Part shown: positions 18,023 through 26,841 of the stretch, one piece after another
Numbering within the stretch: the first letter of the stretch is position 1
Layout: every line of letters starts with the position of its first letter
Source of the DNA: Arthrobacter cavernae
GTDB taxonomy: Bacteria > Actinomycetota > Actinomycetes > Actinomycetales > Micrococcaceae
Assembly (NCBI RefSeq): GCF_017368795.1
Contig: NZ_JAFNLL010000014.1
Coordinates: 1 to 64,000 of the forward strand
Length of the DNA: 64,000 nucleotides
Reading direction: 5' to 3'
Notes under the pieces: generated by a model
Seen by the model: the letters and a program-made list of their open reading frames with translations, nothing else
Databases searched by the model: none
What the model was told of the DNA's origin: nothing
Made by a program: the position numbers and the translations under genes

Positions 18023-18505
18023 TCAGCCGTTGCGCAGGATGTCGGCCGCGGAATCAAGACCTTCCTGGGTACCAACAGCAACAAGCAGATCACCAAGGTG
18101 CAGGATGATGTCCGGTGCCGGAGACGGGACCACCTCGCCCTCCCGCATGATGGCAACGATCGAGACACCGCTGCGCGTGCGGACCCGGGCCTTGCCCATG
18201 GGCTGGTTGACGAACGGGGAATCAGCGGTGATGGAGAACTGCCGGGTCACGATGCCCGGGATTTCCCTGTGAGCCTCGGCAAGGCGCATGGCAATGTGCT
18301 GGCCGCCCAGCAGATTGCCCAAGGTGGCCGCTTCATCGGCCGTCAAGGGAATGGAAGCCTGGCAGGTGTCCGGATCGTCCCAGGTGGAGACGAACAGCTC
18401 TGCGTCACCTTCCCGGTTCTCCACAACACCGATGCGGCGGCCTGAAGCAGTGATGAAGTCCTTGCGGACGCCAAGGCCCGGGAGTTCAGTTTCATCCACG
18501 TTCAT
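18023..18505 (-). CDS. TrkA-C domain regulatory protein (KhtT-like)
   Basis: This 160-residue cytosolic protein has an N-terminal part (ETELPGLGVRKDF, GRRIGVVENREG) typical of KhtT-like subunits and a C-terminal RCK_C/TrkA-C domain from about residue 75 (ITADSPFVNQPMGKARVR to HLGDLLVAVGTQEGLD). It is expected to bind a small ligand and open or close the adjacent antiporter. The first gene of a two-gene operon, it is 5 bp from the antiporter start. The start ATG precedes the conserved ELPGLG segment by six residues, the normal distance. Confidence 0.85.
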   Translation of the reverse strand: MNVDETELPGLGVRKDFITASGRRIGVVENREGDAELFVSTWDDPDTCQASIPLTADEAATLGNLLGGQHIAMRLAEAHREIPGIVTRQFSITADSPFVNQPMGKARVRTRSGVSIVAIMREGEVVPSPAPDIILHLGDLLVAVGTQEGLDSAADILRNG

Positions 18506-18526
18506 AAGTCCACCTTAACGCTGTTC

Positions 18527-19930
18527 TCAGTGCTGCGGTACGACCGCTATTTGGGTCTTGCCCGGCGGCTTGACGGGCAGCATCACGAGCAGGCCGGCCA
18601 GGAGAACTACCATGATTCCGAGGATGCCCCAGCGCTGCGCTTCGCCCTCCGCCACCAGTGGCGTGACCACCGCGATGCACAGGGTGAAGAGCGCCGGCGC
18701 CAGGAAACTCACGGCCCGGCCTGTGGTGGCATAGAGGCCAAAGAGTTCACCGGATTCGCCGTCCGGGGCCAACCGGGCGAGATAGGCCCTGGAGGATGAC
18801 TGGGCCGGTCCTACGAACAGGCACAGAAACAGGCCGAACACCCAGAACGTGGTGGATCCGGCCCACGCGCTTCCGAAGAAGGTGTAGTTTCCGTTGCCCA
18901 GGACGAGGATCGAGGTGCCGGCCACGAGCAGCCCGAGGAGCGAGCCGACGATGACGGCCTTGGGGCCGATCCTGTCATCGAGGAAACCGCCGATCACCGC
19001 CCCGATGGCGGCCACCACGTTGCCGAAGATGGCAAAGAAGATGACTTCCTTGAGCTCGAAACCGAAGGTGCCGGCCGCGATCACACCGCCGAAGGTGAAC
19101 ACGGCAGCCAGCCCGTCCCGGAAGATTGCACTGGCCAGCAGGAAGAAGATGGTGTGCGGGCTGGTGCGGTAGATGGCCTTGACGCGGCGGAACAGCAGTC
19201 CATAAGAGGCGACGAATCCCAGGCGGGACTGGTCCTTATTCACCGACAGCTCCGGCACGGTGAACAGCACCGGCAGCGCGAAAATGAAGAACCACAGGGC
19301 CGAGAACACCGCCACGAGACGGATGTTCAGCCCGTCCTGCGTGGCGGCCCCGAACCATTCGAAGCTCGGCTGGACGAACAGCTGCAGGACGGCCAGCAGG
19401 GCGATGATCCCGCCGAGGTAGCCCATGCCCCAGCCGAAACCGCTCACCTTGCCGATGTTCTTGGGCGTGGAGATCTGGGCCAGCATGGCGTTGTAGTTCA
19501 CGCCCGCGAACTCGAAGAACACGTTACCCAGGGCGATCAGGGACACGCCCAGGAGCAGGAACTCCGGTTTGGGGAAGACGAAGAAGCACAGGGCCGTCAG
19601 GACCGCGACGGCGGCCGTGTTGACGCCCAGCCACAGCTTGCGCCGCCCGCCGGCGTCGGAACGCTGCCCGGTCACGGGGGCCAGGAGGGCGATTGCGATC
19701 CCCGCAATCGCCAGGGCTCCACCGAGGGCCGCCGAGGCCGCATCCGCCCCGCCGAAGGCGTTGGACGTGAGGTAGACCGTGAACACGAAGGTGGTCATGA
19801 CAGCGTTGAAGGCCGCCGAGCCCCAGTCCCAGGCAGCCCAGGCCAGGATCTGTCCCTTGTTGGAGACGGCAGGCCCGGAAGCGAGCTCGGAGGCCGGAGG
19901 GGATGCTTGGGGAACTGCCATCGCGTTCAT
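18527..19930 (-). CDS. MFS transporter, UMF1/Atg22-like family
   Basis: This membrane protein of about 467 residues shows the UMF1 pattern: the first helix region WAAWDWGSAAFNAVM (the conserved W-D-W-G-S-A), GQRSDAGGRRK as MFS motif A, NAMLAQI and FGWGMGYLGG in helix 5. Vacuolar Atg22 in yeast exports amino acids; the bacterial members are uncharacterised, so the substrate here is unknown. The ATG at 19930 has a -10-like TAGCAT seven bases upstream and no ribosome site, suggesting a leaderless transcript; the internal ATG at 19921 is an alternative. It lies between khtTU and mrp, divergent from mrp. Confidence 0.78.
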   Translation of the reverse strand: MNAMAVPQASPPASELASGPAVSNKGQILAWAAWDWGSAAFNAVMTTFVFTVYLTSNAFGGADAASAALGGALAIAGIAIALLAPVTGQRSDAGGRRKLWLGVNTAAVAVLTALCFFVFPKPEFLLLGVSLIALGNVFFEFAGVNYNAMLAQISTPKNIGKVSGFGWGMGYLGGIIALLAVLQLFVQPSFEWFGAATQDGLNIRLVAVFSALWFFIFALPVLFTVPELSVNKDQSRLGFVASYGLLFRRVKAIYRTSPHTIFFLLASAIFRDGLAAVFTFGGVIAAGTFGFELKEVIFFAIFGNVVAAIGAVIGGFLDDRIGPKAVIVGSLLGLLVAGTSILVLGNGNYTFFGSAWAGSTTFWVFGLFLCLFVGPAQSSSRAYLARLAPDGESGELFGLYATTGRAVSFLAPALFTLCIAVVTPLVAEGEAQRWGILGIMVVLLAGLLVMLPVKPPGKTQIAVVPQH

Positions 19931-19937
19931 AGTCTGA

Positions 19938-19943
19938 ATGCTA
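19938..19943 (-). promoter_or_regulatory. Probable -10 hexamer of a leaderless MFS transcript
   Basis: On the minus strand TAGCAT stands seven bases before the ATG at 19930, with no Shine-Dalgarno sequence between them. Confidence 0.4.
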
Positions 19944-20133
19944 TCCGGCCCCGGAAGGCACCGCCGGGGACCTCTACCGTATGTGGACAATTGATGGCGT
20001 CTCCATGCCCGGCCGCTGCCCGCCCCGGCCAAAAACTGTCACAGGCGCTTGCTAAACTGGGTCCACTGAACCCAACGTATGGCCGCCTGCTCCAACTTTT
20101 GACAACTTTTCCTGACTTTTTGCGGAGACAACA

Positions 20134-23100
20134 GTGATCACAGTTCTCGCCATGACCTTTGTAGCGGCAACTGTAGCGCCCTTGATCTTCCGCAAACTCG
20201 GCAGGAACGCCTTCTTTGTCCTGGCGGCCGTCCCCGCAGCGGCCTTCGTATGGCTGCTCCTCCAGCACGAAGCCATATATTCCAACGGTGGCATGCATGC
20301 CGTGACGGAAACCCTCCCCTGGATTCCCGATCTCAAGCTTGAGTTCGCCTTCCGGATGGACGCGCTGGCCTGGGTCATGTCGCTCCTGATCCTGGGCGTC
20401 GGCTCCCTCGTCCTGGTCTACTGCGCCCGGTACTTCAAGAACAAAGACCCCGACCTCGGCGGATTCGGCGCCCAGCTCCTGGCCTTCGCCGGAACCATGT
20501 TCGGCCTTGTGGCGGCCGATGACCTCCTGATGATGTTCATCTTCTGGGAGCTCACCACCGTCCTGTCCTATTTGCTGATCGGCTACGCCCGCACCCGCCT
20601 TTCCGCGCGCCGTTCGGCCCTGCAGGCCCTCATGGTGACCACCGCCGGCGGCCTGGCCATGCTCGTCGGGCTCGTCATCCTGGGGCAGGCCGCGGGCACC
20701 TACCGCATCTCGGCGATCCTGGAACAGGCCGGGGGCCAAGCCGGCCTCCTCACCACCGGTCCCGCGCAGGGAGCGGTGGCGGCCGCCGTCGTACTCATCC
20801 TGGTTGGTGCGGTCACCAAATCGGCGCTGGTCCCCTTCCACTTCTGGCTCCCCGGTGCCATGGCGGCCCCCACCCCCGTCAGCGCGTACCTGCACGCGGC
20901 GGCGATGGTGAAGGCCGGCATCTACATCGTGGCGCGGCTGGCCCCGGGCTTCTCCACCTCGGAATTCTGGCTGCCGCTGGTTCTGGGGCTTGGCCTGGCG
21001 ACCATGCTGGTGGGCGGTTACCGCGCCCTGCGCCAGACCGATATCAAGCTCATCCTGGCCTACGGCACCGTCAGCCAGCTCGGCTTCCTGACCATGGTGG
21101 TGGGCCTCGGCCGGCCCGACGCCGCCCTCGCCGGGCTCGCCCTCCTGCTCGCACACGGCCTGTTCAAGGCGGCGCTGTTCCTGGTGGTGGGCATCATCGA
21201 CCACCAGTCGGGCACGCGCGATATACGCAAACTGTCCGGCGTGTACCGCTCCTCGCGGGCGCTGGGGATCGTGGCCGGGATCGCCGCCGCGTCCATGGCC
21301 GGGCTGCCGCCGCTGGCCGGCTTTGTGGCCAAGGAATCCGTGTTCACGGCCTTCGTGGAGTTCGGCACCGGCGAGGACGCCCACCCATGGGGCCCGGCGG
21401 TGCTCGTTGGCCTGGTCCTGGGCTCCATCCTGACCTTCGCCTACAGCGCGCGCTTCATGTGGGGCGCCTTTGCCAGCAAGGCGGGCGTCGAACGCACGCC
21501 GTTCAAGGCGATCAAGCCCGCGTTCCTGGCCGCGCCCGCCGTCCTGAGCGTGCTCACCATCGTGTACGGTCTGTGGCCGGCCCCCGTGGACGGCTGGATC
21601 CAGCCGTATGCGGCCCTGTTCACGCCCGACGCCGGAGCCTCCGACGCCGGTGCAGGCCACCTCGCGCTGTGGCACGGTTTCACCCCCGCGCTGGGCCTCA
21701 CCGCCATTGTGCTGGCGGCCGGCGCCGCCATGTTCTACGGCCGGAACGTCGTCTCGCGGGCCCAGAGCCTGGTGCCGGACTGGGTCGACGCCGACCGTGC
21801 CTACCAGCGCACCGTCGGCGCCCTGGACGACATCGCCGTCTGGGTCACCGGGCGCACACAGCGCGGTTCGCTGTACTTCTACCTCACAGTCATCCTGACG
21901 GTGGCCTTCGCCGTGCCGCTCACGGCGCTGATCGTGGCGAAGAAGCCGCTGCCCGGCGGGCTCTATTTCATTGACCCGAATTCGCCGCTCCAGCTGATCG
22001 CGGCCGTGGGCATCGTGGTGGGGGCACTCGCCGCGGTCCGCGCCAACAAACGCTTCCTGGCCGTGCTCATGGTGTCGGTGACCGGCTACGGCATCTCGCT
22101 CATGTTCGCGCTGCAGGGCGCCCCGGACCTCGCGCTCACGCAGATGCTTGTGGAAACGATCGTGCTGGTGGCCTTCGTCCTGGCGATGCGCAGCCTGCCT
22201 GCCGAACTGCGCGACCGCACCGGCGGACGGCTGCGGGTGGTCCGCGTGATGATCGGCGCCGCGTTCGGCATCACCATGATCTTCGTGGCCATCTACGCGA
22301 TGGGGGCCCGCGTGGCCACCCCGGTATCGCTCGACTTCCCCAAACTGGCCTACGAAGGCGGCGGAGGGCTCAACGTGGTCAACGTGACGCTCGTGGACAT
22401 CCGTGCTTGGGACACCTTCGGCGAAATCTCCGTCCTGGCCGTCGCGGCCACCGGCGTCGCCAGCCTGATCTTCGTCCGCGGCCGCGGCGACCGCCTGCGC
22501 CCTGCCGCCACGGTGCCCGCAGGCAGCGTGGGGCGCCGCACCGGCGTCGAGCGTGACTCCCGCGACGGCGCCGCGCTGGCCCTCGCGAAGAAGTTCGCCG
22601 ATGTCGGCCGCGACGCCTGGCTGCTGGGCGGCCGGACGCTCGCCCCGGAGCGCCGCTCGATCATCTTCGAAGTGGTCACCCGGCTGATCTTCCACTCGAT
22701 GATCATCTTCTCGGTCTACCTGCTGCTCGCCGGACACAACCTGCCCGGCGGCGGTTTCGCGGGAGGCCTGACGGCCGGACTCGCCCTGACCATCCGCTAC
22801 CTGGCCGGCGGCCGCTTCGAACTCAGCGAGGCCGCCACCGTGAGTGCCGGAACCCTGCTCGGGACAGGACTCGCGACGGCGGCCGCATCCGGATTTGTGC
22901 CGCTGCTGCTCGGCGGACAGGTGTTCCAAAGCGCCATCATCGAAGTCTGGCTGCCCGTCTTCGGCGACATCAAGTTCGTCACGTCCACCATCTTCGACAT
23001 CGGCGTGTACATCGTGGTGGTGGGGCTGGCCCTGGACGTGCTGCGCAGCCTCGGCGCCGAGATCGACGAACACTTCGAGGAAAAGGCAATCCCCGCCGGT

Positions 23101-23166
23101 GAGGCAGTCCACGCCGAGCCCGTGCCCGCTGGGAACATCGCAGCGCCCGGAAGGGGAACCCCATGA
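20134..23166 (+). CDS. mrpA: Mrp Na+/H+ antiporter subunit A with fused MrpB domain
   Basis: This is the 1010-residue largest subunit of the Mrp (Mnh/Sha) multi-subunit Na+/H+ antiporter, related to complex I NuoL. The antiporter core has the typical LVPFHFWLPGAMAAPTPVSA and the lysine-bearing helices (TDIKLILAYGTVSQLG), followed by an MrpA-specific middle. Residues ~840-970 (IIFEVVTRLIFHSMIIFSVY, then LLAGHNLPGGGFAGGL) are the MrpB/MnhB domain, so a separate mrpB is absent, as in other high-GC Gram-positives. It is the first gene of a six-gene operon; the GTG start has GCGGAGA six bases before it. It overlaps mrpC by 4 bp (ATGA). Confidence 0.95.
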   Translation: MITVLAMTFVAATVAPLIFRKLGRNAFFVLAAVPAAAFVWLLLQHEAIYSNGGMHAVTETLPWIPDLKLEFAFRMDALAWVMSLLILGVGSLVLVYCARYFKNKDPDLGGFGAQLLAFAGTMFGLVAADDLLMMFIFWELTTVLSYLLIGYARTRLSARRSALQALMVTTAGGLAMLVGLVILGQAAGTYRISAILEQAGGQAGLLTTGPAQGAVAAAVVLILVGAVTKSALVPFHFWLPGAMAAPTPVSAYLHAAAMVKAGIYIVARLAPGFSTSEFWLPLVLGLGLATMLVGGYRALRQTDIKLILAYGTVSQLGFLTMVVGLGRPDAALAGLALLLAHGLFKAALFLVVGIIDHQSGTRDIRKLSGVYRSSRALGIVAGIAAASMAGLPPLAGFVAKESVFTAFVEFGTGEDAHPWGPAVLVGLVLGSILTFAYSARFMWGAFASKAGVERTPFKAIKPAFLAAPAVLSVLTIVYGLWPAPVDGWIQPYAALFTPDAGASDAGAGHLALWHGFTPALGLTAIVLAAGAAMFYGRNVVSRAQSLVPDWVDADRAYQRTVGALDDIAVWVTGRTQRGSLYFYLTVILTVAFAVPLTALIVAKKPLPGGLYFIDPNSPLQLIAAVGIVVGALAAVRANKRFLAVLMVSVTGYGISLMFALQGAPDLALTQMLVETIVLVAFVLAMRSLPAELRDRTGGRLRVVRVMIGAAFGITMIFVAIYAMGARVATPVSLDFPKLAYEGGGGLNVVNVTLVDIRAWDTFGEISVLAVAATGVASLIFVRGRGDRLRPAATVPAGSVGRRTGVERDSRDGAALALAKKFADVGRDAWLLGGRTLAPERRSIIFEVVTRLIFHSMIIFSVYLLLAGHNLPGGGFAGGLTAGLALTIRYLAGGRFELSEAATVSAGTLLGTGLATAAASGFVPLLLGGQVFQSAIIEVWLPVFGDIKFVTSTIFDIGVYIVVVGLALDVLRSLGAEIDEHFEEKAIPAGEAVHAEPVPAGNIAAPGRGTP

Positions 23167-23645
23167 GCGTGAACCTGACACTGCTGATCGTCATGGGCGT
23201 CCTCTACGCCTGCGGGATCTACCTGATCCTGGAACGCAGCCTCACCCGGGTGCTCCTGGGCCTCATGCTGCTGGCCAACGCCACCAACCTGCTGATCCTG
23301 AGCACCGGCGGATACGCCGGCCTGGCGCCCTTCTTCAACAAGGACACGGACCCCGGCGCGTACAACGACCCCCTTCCCCAGGCGCTGATTCTGACGTCGA
23401 TCGTGATTTCCTTCGCCGTCACCGCGTTCATGCTCGGCATCATCTACCGCACCTGGGTGCTGGCCCGCCAGGACGAGATCCAGGACGACATGGAAGACCG
23501 CCGCGTGGCCAAGACCCCGAGCTTCGACGCCGAGGACGACGCCGTGGTGCCCCTGGAGACTTCGGAGTTCGCGCTGACGCCTGCCGGCCCCGAAGCCACC
23601 ACCGACTCCCCGGCAACCGACCCCACGGAAAGAGGCACCGCGTGA
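23163..23645 (+). CDS. mrpC: Mrp Na+/H+ antiporter subunit C
   Basis: This 160-residue subunit is homologous to NuoK with three membrane helices: VNLTLLIVMGVLYACGIYLI, LLGLMLLANATNLLIL and ALILTSIVISFAVTAFMLGI. The PLPQALILTSIVI motif is diagnostic. The acidic C-terminal tail of about 50 residues is cytoplasmic and longer than in Bacillus. The start ATG overlaps the mrpA stop and its own stop overlaps the mrpD GTG, so translation is coupled. Confidence 0.95.
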   Translation: MSVNLTLLIVMGVLYACGIYLILERSLTRVLLGLMLLANATNLLILSTGGYAGLAPFFNKDTDPGAYNDPLPQALILTSIVISFAVTAFMLGIIYRTWVLARQDEIQDDMEDRRVAKTPSFDAEDDAVVPLETSEFALTPAGPEATTDSPATDPTERGTA

Positions 23646-25264
23646 ACCTCGCCAATCTGGCGCCGCTCGCCGTCGTCCTCCCCATCCTGGGCGCCGCACT
23701 GACCTTCCTGCTGATCCGGCACTCGGCAGCCCAGCGCGCCGTCAGCATCGGCCTGCTGTCCGCGGCCCTGCTGCTCGAATGCATCCTGCTGGCCTCTGTC
23801 TGGGACGGCGGCACCACGTCTGTCACGATCGGCGGCTGGATGCCGCCGTGGGGCGTGGTGATGGTGGTGGACCAGTTCTCCTCGCTCATGCTGGTGGTCT
23901 CGTCCGTGGTGAGCCTCGCGGTGCTCATCTACGCCACAGGGCAGGGCATGGCCGACGGCGACCAGGAGGCGCCGGTCTCGATCTTCCACCCCACCTACCT
24001 GATCCTGGTGGCCGGGGTGTCCAATGCCTTCCTCACCGGCGACCTCTTCAACCTGTACGTGGGCTTCGAGATCCTGCTGACGGCAAGCTACGTGCTCATG
24101 ACACTCGGCGGAACGGGGCCGCGCATCCGCGCCGGAGTCACCTACGTGGTGGTGTCCGTGGTGTCCTCGGTGCTGTTCCTCATCGCGATCGCCATGATCT
24201 ACGGGGCCACCGGAACCATCACCATGGCCGACCTCGCGATCAAACTGGCCGAACTGGACCAGGGCACGCAGAACCTGCTCCATGTCATGCTGCTGGTGGC
24301 TTTCGGAATCAAGGCGGCCGTGTTCCCGCTGTCCTTCTGGCTGCCTGACTCCTACCCGACCGCCCCCGCCCCGGTCACCGCCGTGTTCGCCGGTCTTTTG
24401 ACCAAGGTGGGCGTCTATGCCATGGTCCGGACCGAGACGCTCCTGTTCCCCGGGGACACCCTGAACGTGCCATTGATGGTGCTGGCTTTGCTGACCATGG
24501 TGGTGGGCATCCTGGGCGCGCTCGCCCAGAGCGACATTAAGCGTCTGCTCTCCTTCACCCTAGTCAGCCATATCGGCTACATGGTGTTCGGCCTGGCGAT
24601 GTCGTCCGCTGCGGGGCTTGGCGCCGCCGTGTTCTACGTGGCCCACCACATCACCGTGCAGACCAGCCTGTTCCTGGTGGCGGGCCTGATTGAACGCCGT
24701 GGAGGCAGCTCCTCGATCGACCGGCTCGGCGGGCTGGCCAAGCTCTCGCCGCTGCTGGCGCTGCTGTTCTTCATCCCGGCCATGAACCTGGCCGGCATCC
24801 CGCCCTTCTCCGGGTTCCTCGGCAAGCTCGGCCTCCTGCAGGCAGGCGTCGAGCTGGGCACCCCGCTGGCCCTGGTGCTGGTGGTGGGCGGCGTGGCCAC
24901 CAGCCTGCTGACGCTCCTGGCGATCGCCCGCGTGTGGAACCGTGCCTTCTGGCGCAAGCCCGAGGACGCCGAGTACCCGGATCCCGTGCTGCTGGCCCCC
25001 GTTCCGGCGGGCCGCGGCACTGTTGGGCTGCTGCCGCGGACCATGGTGGGGCCGACGGCGGCGCTGGTGGCCTTTGGCGTCGCGCTCACCGTCTTCGCCG
25101 GGCCGCTCTTCAAGGTGTCCGGCCACTCCGCGGAAGTCATGCTGGACCGTTCCGCATATATCCACTCCGTCCTCGGCGACGGCGCCGTGGTGCCGCCGCT
25201 GCCCCGCCGGGGTTCCCAGGCGGTCCAGCCAGATAGTGCAGCCCAATCGGGGGGTGGCAAATGA
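23642..25264 (+). CDS. mrpD: Mrp Na+/H+ antiporter subunit D
   Basis: This 540-residue subunit is homologous to NuoM/N. It has about fourteen membrane helices with the conserved glutamate helix FNLYVGFEILLTASYVLM and the lysine helix KAAVFPLSFWLPDSYPTAPA, then DIKRLLSFTLVSHIGYMVFG. It is one of the two proposed ion-translocating subunits of the complex. The GTG at 23642 overlaps the mrpC stop by 4 bp (GTGA); the earlier open frame within mrpA/mrpC is spurious. It is followed by mrpE with an ATGA overlap. Confidence 0.95.
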   Translation: MNLANLAPLAVVLPILGAALTFLLIRHSAAQRAVSIGLLSAALLLECILLASVWDGGTTSVTIGGWMPPWGVVMVVDQFSSLMLVVSSVVSLAVLIYATGQGMADGDQEAPVSIFHPTYLILVAGVSNAFLTGDLFNLYVGFEILLTASYVLMTLGGTGPRIRAGVTYVVVSVVSSVLFLIAIAMIYGATGTITMADLAIKLAELDQGTQNLLHVMLLVAFGIKAAVFPLSFWLPDSYPTAPAPVTAVFAGLLTKVGVYAMVRTETLLFPGDTLNVPLMVLALLTMVVGILGALAQSDIKRLLSFTLVSHIGYMVFGLAMSSAAGLGAAVFYVAHHITVQTSLFLVAGLIERRGGSSSIDRLGGLAKLSPLLALLFFIPAMNLAGIPPFSGFLGKLGLLQAGVELGTPLALVLVVGGVATSLLTLLAIARVWNRAFWRKPEDAEYPDPVLLAPVPAGRGTVGLLPRTMVGPTAALVAFGVALTVFAGPLFKVSGHSAEVMLDRSAYIHSVLGDGAVVPPLPRRGSQAVQPDSAAQSGGGK

Positions 25265-25827
25265 GCCGCAAACCCATCTCGTTCAAGACCGAGCTGCCCC
25301 TGCTGGTCTGGCTGGTGATCGTCTGGGGTGCCCTGTGGCAGGACTTCAGCCCCGGCAATCTGTTGTTCGGGGCATTGATCGCCATCCTGGTGGCCAAACT
25401 GTTCTACCTGCCGCCCGTGGAACTGAGCGGCCGCTTCAGCATCCTGCGCGCCATCCCGTTTGCGCTGGGGTTCCTCGCCAAGGTGGCCGCCGCAAGCTTC
25501 CAGGTCATGTACTTGGCGGTGGTTTCCGGCCCCAAGGTGCGCAACGCCGTCGTCGCTGTCCCACTGCGGAGCCATTCCGATCTCATGGTGACGGCCACCG
25601 GCCACGTCATCTCGCTGATCCCGGGCTCACTGGTGGTGGAGGTGGACCGCTCCACGTCCACGCTCTACATCCATGCCCTCAACATCAGCACTCCGGCGGA
25701 CATCGCCAGGATCCGCCGCGAGGTCCAGGACATCGAAGCCGGCCTGATCCGCATCATGGGCACGCGGGAAGAACGCGACGCACACGGGGCCGAAGGCCGG
25801 CCCGCCACGGAAGGGGCAGCGCTGTGA
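25261..25827 (+). CDS. mrpE: Mrp Na+/H+ antiporter subunit E
   Basis: This 188-residue MrpE has an N-terminal pair of helices (LPLLVWLVIVWGALWQDFSP, LLFGALIAILVAKLFYLPPV) and a cytoplasmic domain with HVISLIPGSLVVEVDRSTST and LYIHALNIS, the classical MrpE signature. It is needed for assembly or full activity of the complex in Bacillus; it has no complex I counterpart. It overlaps mrpD by 4 bp and mrpF by 4 bp. Confidence 0.95.
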   Translation: MSRKPISFKTELPLLVWLVIVWGALWQDFSPGNLLFGALIAILVAKLFYLPPVELSGRFSILRAIPFALGFLAKVAAASFQVMYLAVVSGPKVRNAVVAVPLRSHSDLMVTATGHVISLIPGSLVVEVDRSTSTLYIHALNISTPADIARIRREVQDIEAGLIRIMGTREERDAHGAEGRPATEGAAL

Positions 25828-26102
25828 AGGACCTCGTTCTCATTATCACGGCGGTGATCCTCAGCCTCGCCGCCGCTGGCGCGATCATCCGCATCGCCGT
25901 CGGGCCGTCCCTGCTGGACCGCGTACTTGCCTCGGACGTGCTGCTGGCCATCCTGGGCGCCGCGCTCGCGATCGACATGGCCGTGAACCGGCACCTCAAC
26001 AACCTCATGCTGCTGGTGGCGCTCACGGTGATCGGCTTCATCGGTTCAGTGACCGTGGCCCGTTTCGTGGCCGACCGGAGGGAACAGCCCCATGACTCCT
26101 GA
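25824..26102 (+). CDS. mrpF: Mrp Na+/H+ antiporter subunit F
   Basis: This 92-residue three-helix subunit shows the MrpF pattern IRIAVGPSLLDRVLASDVLL, then ALAIDMAVNRHLNNLMLLVA. The GPSLLDRV-SD motif is the hallmark of the family. The GTG at 25824 overlaps the mrpE stop (GTGA) and fixes the start. The end overlaps mrpG by 11 bp. Confidence 0.95.
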   Translation: MKDLVLIITAVILSLAAAGAIIRIAVGPSLLDRVLASDVLLAILGAALAIDMAVNRHLNNLMLLVALTVIGFIGSVTVARFVADRREQPHDS

Positions 26103-26511
26103 TGCCTCGGGCGCGGACGCCGTGATCGACGCCGTCACCGCCGTTTTCCTTGTGGCGGGGGCGCTCATGTCCCTGGCTGCGGCAGTAGGCCTGCTGCGTT
26201 TCCCGGACCTCATGAGCCGCATGCACGCCGCCACCAAGCCGCAAGTGCTGGGCCTGTTTCTGCTGCTGGCCGCCATCGGGCTGCAGATGCGGAGCTGGTG
26301 GGTGTGGCCAGTGCTGGTGGTGGCCTGGATCTTCCAGTTGCTGACCGTTCCAGTGTCCGCGCACATGGTGGGCCGCTCGGGGTACCGCACCAAGCACGGT
26401 CACCGGGAACTACTGGCTGCCGACGAGCTTGAAGCCGTGGTTCTGAAGGCCGCGGGGGAACGGGCAGAGGAAAAGGCTGCCGGGCTTCGGACTAATAGGA
26501 GCCCTGGCTAG
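26092..26511 (+). CDS. mrpG: Mrp Na+/H+ antiporter subunit G
   Basis: This 139-residue last gene of the operon has three helices with the MrpG hallmark GLLRFPDLMSRMHAATKPQV (Arg-Phe-Pro-Asp and Met-His-Ala). The C-terminal ~40 residues are a charged cytoplasmic tail. The 3' end overlaps the convergent DUF4235 gene by 4 bp, so mrp transcription may run into it. Confidence 0.93.
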   Translation: MTPDASGADAVIDAVTAVFLVAGALMSLAAAVGLLRFPDLMSRMHAATKPQVLGLFLLLAAIGLQMRSWWVWPVLVVAWIFQLLTVPVSAHMVGRSGYRTKHGHRELLAADELEAVVLKAAGERAEEKAAGLRTNRSPG

Positions 26512-26768
26512 ACGATGTCCTGCGACTTGGCGAAGCGGGCGATGGCGCGCTGGGTGCCGCGGCTGGCGAGGACCTGGATGAGCGTGCTGACGGTGCCCGA
26601 AATGAGAGCGAAAACCAGGGCCGAACGCAGGCTGGTTTCCATGTCGTCATGGCCCTTGGGCGGCTTGTTGCCGGTGGACTTTTCCCATGCCGCATTGACG
26701 AGCTTGCTGCCGACGATTCCCGCGCCGATGCTCACTCCGGTGCCAAGAAGCTTGAAGAAGAAGTTCAT
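26508..26768 (-). CDS. DUF4235 domain protein (small membrane protein)
   Basis: This 86-residue protein has two hydrophobic segments: FFFKLLGTGVSIGAGIVGSK, and RSALVFALISGTVSTLIQVL after a conserved short loop W-E-K-S-T-G-N-K-P-P. This matches the DUF4235 family of actinobacterial small inner-membrane proteins of unknown function. It stands alone; its 3' end overlaps mrpG. Confidence 0.8.
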   Translation of the reverse strand: MNFFFKLLGTGVSIGAGIVGSKLVNAAWEKSTGNKPPKGHDDMETSLRSALVFALISGTVSTLIQVLASRGTQRAIARFAKSQDIV

Positions 26769-26841
26769 GACCCCCAGCCTAGCGCCACATCATCGAGTGC
26801 TGAGCAGTGCACCCGATGGGGCGGGTGGTGGACCCGGCGGC

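Noticed and set aside
19927..23181. Very long open frame (1084 codons) on the minus strand opposite mrpA
   Set aside because: It is rich in His, Gln, Arg and Gly and lies antisense to the conserved MrpA-B gene; this is the usual by-product of high GC. The MrpA frame carries all family motifs.
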